Assembly: GCA_031288955.1 (NCBI GenBank)
Contig: JAITQJ010000400.1
Coordinates: 1-9,712 of the forward strand
DNA length: 9,712 bases
Reading direction: 5' to 3'
From: Planctomycetaceae bacterium
GTDB lineage: Bacteria; Planctomycetota; Planctomycetia; Pirellulales; Thermoguttaceae
Positions 6,487-9,712 of the stretch are shown one piece after another. The notes under the pieces are model-generated. The model was not told the DNA's origin. It saw only the letters and a list, made by a program, of their open reading frames with translations, and did not search any database. The stretch's first letter is position 1, and every line of letters begins with the position of its first letter. The translations under genes were made by a program, and so were the position numbers.

Positions 6487-7671
6487 TTAGAGCCGGTCTT
6501 TAAGATGTTCTGCAACGTGCTGTAAATCTTTATCGCCGCGACCGGAAAGACAAACAAGAAGCCGGCTGAATTTGCCCGCTTCTTTGAACGCCTGTGCCAA
6601 TGCGTGCGAACTTTCCAACGCAGGAATAATACCCTCCCGACGGCATAATGTACCAAAAGCCTCTAACGCTTCCGTGTCCGTTATCGTTTCGTAACGCACT
6701 CGTCCTGATTGATGAAGCAAAGCGTGTTCCGGTCCAATACCGGGATAATCCAGCCCCGCCGAAATCGAATACGCTTCGTGAACCTGACCGTATTTATCTT
6801 GCAGCAGCATCGATTTTGCCCCGTGCAGAACACCGGGCGCGCCGCAGTTCAAAGACGCTGCGTGTTCACCTGTTGACAATCCTCTGCCCGCCGCTTCGAC
6901 TCCAATGAGAGCAACATCGTCATCAAGAAACGGATAAAAAATTCCCATCGCATTGCTGCCGCCGCCGACCGCCGCAACGATTGCGTCCGGCAAAGTTCCC
7001 GCCGCTTCAAGCATTTGCCGACGGGCTTCTTGTCCGATAATTTTTTGAAACTCCCGAACCATCCACGGATACGGATGCGGACCGGCAACCGTTCCGACAA
7101 CATAAAACGTATCATCGACAACACCGCTCCAATAACGCAACGCTTCGTTCATTGCATCTTTAAGCGTTCCCGTACCGGACTCAACCGGAACGACTTCTGT
7201 TCCGAGAAGTTCCATTCGGAGAACGTTCGGTTTCTGCCGCCGAATGTCTTCCACGCCCATAAAAACCCGACATTCAAAGCCGAACAAAGCGGCAACGGTT
7301 GCAGTGGCAACGCCGTGCTGTCCCGCACCGGTTTCAGCAATCAGCCGCCGTTTTCCCGTCCGTTTGGCAAGCAGCCCTTGACCAATCGTGTTGTTGATTT
7401 TATGTGCGCCGGTATGTGTTAAATCTTCCCGTTTGAGATATATTTCTGTCTTGCCGAACGGTTCGCTCAACCGCCGGGCAAAATAGCAAGGCGTTTCACG
7501 ACCAACGTATTGCCGCAGAAGATATTGGTATTCGCCCCAAAACGCCGCATCAGCAAACGCTGCCGCTGTGTCTTTTTGCAGTGTCTTAAGCGGCGAAACA
7601 AGAATTTCGCCGACATACATTCCGCCGAATTCGCCGAAATAGCCGTTGGAGTCGGGTTGTGTAGTCTGCAT
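6487..7671 (-). CDS. trpB: Tryptophan synthase beta subunit
   Basis: TrpB joins indole (or indole channelled from TrpA) with L-serine to make tryptophan, using PLP in the cytoplasm. The 394-residue protein has the normal length of the TrpB1 type. Visible residues are NGYFGEFGGMYV near the start, the PLP lysine in HTGAHKINN (Lys91) and the catalytic Glu in LIAETGAGQHG (Glu113). The phosphate-binding loop GGGSNAMG (236-243) and C-terminal SGRGDKD (376-382) follow. GPEHALLHQSGRVRY (313-327) corresponds to the region near the indole site. The ATG at 7671 has no clear Shine-Dalgarno sequence. No trpA or other trp gene is adjacent: the neighbours are a convergent tRNA 13 bases from the stop and a divergent superoxide reductase gene. 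The subunit is therefore encoded away from its usual partner, at least on these two sides. Confidence 0.96.
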   Translation of the reverse strand: MQTTQPDSNGYFGEFGGMYVGEILVSPLKTLQKDTAAAFADAAFWGEYQYLLRQYVGRETPCYFARRLSEPFGKTEIYLKREDLTHTGAHKINNTIGQGLLAKRTGKRRLIAETGAGQHGVATATVAALFGFECRVFMGVEDIRRQKPNVLRMELLGTEVVPVESGTGTLKDAMNEALRYWSGVVDDTFYVVGTVAGPHPYPWMVREFQKIIGQEARRQMLEAAGTLPDAIVAAVGGGSNAMGIFYPFLDDDVALIGVEAAGRGLSTGEHAASLNCGAPGVLHGAKSMLLQDKYGQVHEAYSISAGLDYPGIGPEHALLHQSGRVRYETITDTEALEAFGTLCRREGIIPALESSHALAQAFKEAGKFSRLLVCLSGRGDKDLQHVAEHLKDRL

Positions 7672-7805
7672 AATTATTTAGTTGTCTTATATTCTAAAAA
7701 ATAAATCGCCAACTTGCAATAAGTCAGGCTTGGCTTGCAGGCAGAGTACAATGTCGATTTTTGTCTGCGTTATGCTCTTCGTCCCAGCGGGCTTTTCGCG
7801 GTATC

Positions 7806-7834
7806 TTGCTTATTTTAATCAGATACCGTACAAT
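7806..7834 (+). promoter_or_regulatory. Sigma70-like promoter for the superoxide reductase gene
   Basis: TTGCTT (7806-7811), exactly 17 bases, then TACAAT (7829-7834, five of six consensus bases). The start would be near 7841, about 35 bases before the ATG at 7877. The promoter lies inside the open upstream extension of the reading frame (open from 7682), which supports the downstream start. No clear PerR or Fur palindrome was seen. Confidence 0.6.
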
Positions 7835-7862
7835 TTTATGACGTTGAAAGAATCAATTACGC

Positions 7863-7868
7863 AAGGAG
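7863..7868 (+). promoter_or_regulatory. Shine-Dalgarno sequence fixing the superoxide reductase start
   Basis: AAGGAG lies eight bases before the ATG at 7877. It selects this start over in-frame candidates upstream, the first at 7682. Confidence 0.85.
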
Positions 7869-7876
7869 CATCAATT

Positions 7877-8254
7877 ATGGCGAAACGGGCGGAAGTGTAT
7901 GTCTGCAAATTGTGCGGTAATATCATCGAAGTTCTCGATGGTGCCGGCGGAACATTGACCTGCTGCGGGCAAGCAATGGTACTGCAAAACGAAAATACAA
8001 CCGATGCGGCGAAAGAAAAGCACATTCCTGTTGTTACCATCAATGGAGCAACCGTTGCCGTACAGGTCGGAAGCGTTATCCATCCGATGGAAGAAAAACA
8101 TCACATCGTTTGGATTGAATTGCAGCAAGGCAATAGAGTACAGCGGCAATACCTGAAACCGGATGACGAACCGAAAGCAACGTTTGCTGTCGAAGTCGGT
8201 GTACCGGTAAGCGTCAGAGAATACTGCAATCTGCACGGACTCTGGAAAGCATAG
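7877..8254 (+). CDS. dfx: Desulfoferrodoxin (2Fe superoxide reductase)
   Basis: The 125-residue protein reduces superoxide to hydrogen peroxide in the cytoplasm without making oxygen, using electrons usually supplied by rubredoxin. It is a typical defence of anaerobes. The N-terminal desulforedoxin domain binds the Fe(Cys)4 centre with Cys10, Cys13, Cys29 and Cys30. The catalytic domain has the full square-pyramidal Fe(His)4Cys set: His49 (in KEKHIPV), His69 and His75 (in IHPMEEKHH), Cys117 and His120 (in YCNLHG). Glu47 and Lys48, which act near the active site in known enzymes, are also present. Length and ligand spacing match the class with both iron centres. The start follows a good Shine-Dalgarno sequence. 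The gene stands alone, with trpB divergent upstream and a hairpin terminator downstream; no rubredoxin gene is in view. Confidence 0.96.
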   Translation: MAKRAEVYVCKLCGNIIEVLDGAGGTLTCCGQAMVLQNENTTDAAKEKHIPVVTINGATVAVQVGSVIHPMEEKHHIVWIELQQGNRVQRQYLKPDDEPKATFAVEVGVPVSVREYCNLHGLWKA

Positions 8255-8277
8255 AGTACGAAGCACCGCGGACAAGA

Positions 8278-8310
8278 GCGGGATACTTCGTTTATCCCGC
8301 CTCTTTCTTC
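8278..8310. terminator. Hairpin terminator between dfx and nspC
   Basis: GCGGGATA (8278-8285) pairs perfectly with TATCCCGC (8293-8300) around a seven-base loop CTTCGTT. A pyrimidine-rich tract, CTCTTTCTTC, follows on the plus strand. The A/G-rich bases on the left give only a weak T-tract for the minus strand. It sits between two convergent genes and probably ends dfx transcripts, and perhaps nspC transcripts too. Confidence 0.8.
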
Positions 8311-8314
8311 GCCG

Positions 8315-9508
8315 CTACGACATACGCCCTTTGAAATCTTCGTAGTGAAATTCCTTAACGATTTGAACGTTGCCGTCCGGCGTGTCGCTGTCGCACGTAA
8401 CAATCGCCGGCAATTTTAAGCCGTTGAACATCGTATTCTTGCAAATCGTGTACTGCGACATATCCGCAAACACCACGCGGTCGCCGACCCGCAGCGGCTT
8501 CTTAAAAAGATATTCCCCGATAATGTCGCCGCTCAAACACGTTTTCGAGCCGATAATGTATTTATAACGTCCTTCTTCGAGCGGCATATCCGTATCCGTC
8601 GTTTCCAGCACCCGCCTCGCTTTCAGTATTTCCGGCGTGTAAGGCATTTCAATGACATCCGGCATATGTGCCGATGCCGACGTGTCAAGTATCGCCACGT
8701 CAATACTCGTCGGGTTCTCTATCACGTCCAATACTGTTGCAACAAGATAGCCGGTGTTTAGAACGTGAGATTCCCCCGGTTCGAGAAAAACTTCAAGTTC
8801 GTATTTGTCCTTGAAATCGTTGATAATTTCGCATAAACCGTCAACGTCGTATCCCTTTCGGGTAATATGATGACCGCCGCCGAAGTTTATCCATTTGATT
8901 TTGCGCAGAAACTTTTCAAAACGCTCTTCGACAAGTTCCAATGTTCGGAACAACACGTCCGACCCTTGCTGGCACATCGTATGAAAATGCAGTCCGTCAA
9001 TGCCTTTCATCGTTACATCCGCCAGCACTTCGGCACGCATTCCGAATCGGCTCCGGTTCGTACAAGGATTGTAGATTTCCATCTGCACTTCGGAGTATTC
9101 GGGATTGATGCGGTAACCGCAGTGAATTTTCCGGTCTTGTTCTTTGACAAGATGCCGGAAACGCTCGTATTGGTTGACGGAGTTGAATACGAGATAATCA
9201 ATGTGCGGCAGGACGGCTTTCAATTCGCTCTCGGAATATGCCGGCGAGTACATTTGGATAATTTTCCCGAATTCCTCTTTGGCGAGAAAGACTTCGTTAG
9301 TGCTGCTTGCGGCGGCACCGGCAAGATACGGAGCCATATCGTGAAAAACGCACCAGGTCGAAAACGCCTTCATTGCCAGCAGGATTCGGCAGCCGGTGCG
9401 TTTTTGAATATCGGCGTGAACTTCCATATTCCGGCGCAATGCTGCCCGGTCAATGATGTAATACGGGGTCTCGATATTGACCGAAGCGTAATCGAAATGC
9501 TGTTCCAT
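8315..9508 (-). CDS. nspC: Carboxynorspermidine decarboxylase
   Basis: NspC removes CO2 from carboxynorspermidine or carboxyspermidine to give norspermidine or spermidine, the last step of the aspartate-semialdehyde route to polyamines. It is a PLP enzyme of the alanine-racemase/ornithine-decarboxylase barrel fold. In the 397-residue product the PLP lysine lies in LLAMKAF (Lys47), with HFHTMCQQ (174-181), the glycine loop INFGGGHH (207-214), LEPGE (242-246) and the second-subunit cysteine motif CLSGDIIGEY (324-333). The length fits the family. Two starts are possible: ATG at 9508, and TTG two codons upstream at 9514. AAGAGG lies 17 bases before the ATG but only 11 before the TTG, so the TTG is a real alternative. 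The partner dehydrogenase (lysine-1-like, CANSDH) is not in the window. The gene may follow the truncated Rpn-like gene, whose stop is about 68 bases upstream. Confidence 0.95.
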   Translation of the reverse strand: MEQHFDYASVNIETPYYIIDRAALRRNMEVHADIQKRTGCRILLAMKAFSTWCVFHDMAPYLAGAAASSTNEVFLAKEEFGKIIQMYSPAYSESELKAVLPHIDYLVFNSVNQYERFRHLVKEQDRKIHCGYRINPEYSEVQMEIYNPCTNRSRFGMRAEVLADVTMKGIDGLHFHTMCQQGSDVLFRTLELVEERFEKFLRKIKWINFGGGHHITRKGYDVDGLCEIINDFKDKYELEVFLEPGESHVLNTGYLVATVLDVIENPTSIDVAILDTSASAHMPDVIEMPYTPEILKARRVLETTDTDMPLEEGRYKYIIGSKTCLSGDIIGEYLFKKPLRVGDRVVFADMSQYTICKNTMFNGLKLPAIVTCDSDTPDGNVQIVKEFHYEDFKGRMS

Positions 9509-9576
9509 TATCAACGTTGTAAAAGCCTCTTTTTTCTCTGTTTTTTACTGCGGTATTTGGTCGGGCGGCAGACCTG

Positions 9577-9711
9577 TTAAACCGGCAACTCAAGTATATT
9601 GATTTCAAGCAAGTCCGTCAATTCCGAATGATGTTCAACATCATAAAGCCGATAGCGGTTGTGATACGCCGGACTATCTGGAATAAAAACGAAATCCGTG
9701 ATAACAATGCT
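9577..9711 (-). CDS. C-terminal end of an Rpn/PD-(D/E)XK transposase-family protein (partial)
   Basis: A minus-strand frame is open from the right edge to TAA at 9577-9579 and gives 44 residues, too short to stand out as an ORF. It reads VITDFVFIPDSPAYHNRY, then RLYDVEHHSELTDLL and EINILELPV. The pattern HNRYRLYD...LTD.LEI..LELP at the end is what I know from C-terminal parts of the catalytic domain of Rpn (recombination-promoting nuclease, YhgA-like) proteins. These are often annotated as PD-(D/E)XK nuclease family transposases. The catalytic core lies outside the window, so activity cannot be judged. The gene is in the same direction as nspC, and no clear terminator lies between them. Confidence 0.75.
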   Translation of the reverse strand, partial: SIVITDFVFIPDSPAYHNRYRLYDVEHHSELTDLLEINILELPV

Positions 9712-9712
9712 G

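Noticed and set aside
7672..7725. Promoter for trpB on the minus strand (TTGGCG with TATAAG)
   Set aside because: The spacer is only about 15 bases and the -35 is weak; not strong enough to list.
7682..7876. N-terminal extension of the superoxide reductase frame by 65 codons
   Set aside because: A promoter and Shine-Dalgarno sequence lie inside it, and the family starts at the desulforedoxin domain as called.
9503..9514. Fourth copy of the AT-rich repeat at the nspC start (TTGATAATGGAA)
   Set aside because: Only 12 bases match and the similarity ends there; it is best explained by the start-codon context.
9550..9575. Possible hairpin between the Rpn-like gene and nspC (CTGCGG and CGGCAG)
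   Set aside because: The arms do not pair over their full length and no T-run follows in the right direction.
8867..9580. Plus-strand open frame of 237 codons across nspC
   Set aside because: It is antisense to nspC, whose PLP-enzyme motifs are unmistakable, and its translation shows no recognisable domain or ribosome-binding site.

Overview
The window (9712 bases) looks like an ordinary chromosomal stretch of a Gram-negative, probably anaerobic or microaerophilic bacterium. A member of the Planctomycetota is my best guess. The reasons are an OprP/OprO-type outer-membrane porin with a coiled-coil segment before the barrel and a C-terminal phenylalanine, a 2Fe superoxide reductase, NspC-type polyamine synthesis, and a tRNA gene with no encoded CCA. 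The taxonomic call is inference; I see no decisive marker gene.

Left part, plus strand (1-4533). The window opens inside a clearly AT-richer gene for a polytopic membrane protein, of which only the C-terminal 262 residues are present. A 30-base spacer made almost entirely of an AT-rich dispersed repeat separates it from a GtrB/DPM1-like family 2 glycosyltransferase. The two together look like a polyprenyl-phosphate-sugar synthase beside a membrane partner, possibly a membrane glycosyltransferase. A 159-base gap with a tandem 16-base repeat and a near-consensus sigma70 promoter leads to larC (nickel-pincer cofactor synthesis) as one uninterrupted reading frame. A second gap with an extended -10 promoter leads to a PaaK-family aryl/acyl-CoA ligase.

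Middle part (4528-6480). The ligase and a minus-strand porin gene converge on a 98-base segment bounded by inverted copies of the same AT-rich repeat. The porin start is fixed by a strong Shine-Dalgarno sequence and a signal peptide. Its upstream region has no further gene until a plus-strand tRNA-Asn(GUU) with its own promoter.

Right part (6487-9712). trpB (minus) ends 13 bases from the convergent tRNA. A 205-base divergent region separates trpB from a plus-strand desulfoferrodoxin/superoxide reductase gene with its own promoter and Shine-Dalgarno sequence. A hairpin terminator separates that gene from minus-strand nspC (carboxynorspermidine decarboxylase). At the right edge is the 3' end of another minus-strand gene, which resembles the C-terminus of Rpn/PD-(D/E)XK-transposase-family proteins.

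The genes form several short, independently promoted units rather than one pathway. I found no CRISPR array, complete insertion sequence, phage module or convincing new multi-gene system. The observations most worth checking are the dispersed repeat family that touches gene boundaries (three copies), the repeat-bearing promoter region of larC, the membrane-protein/glycosyltransferase pair of differing base composition, and the truncated Rpn-like gene at the edge.
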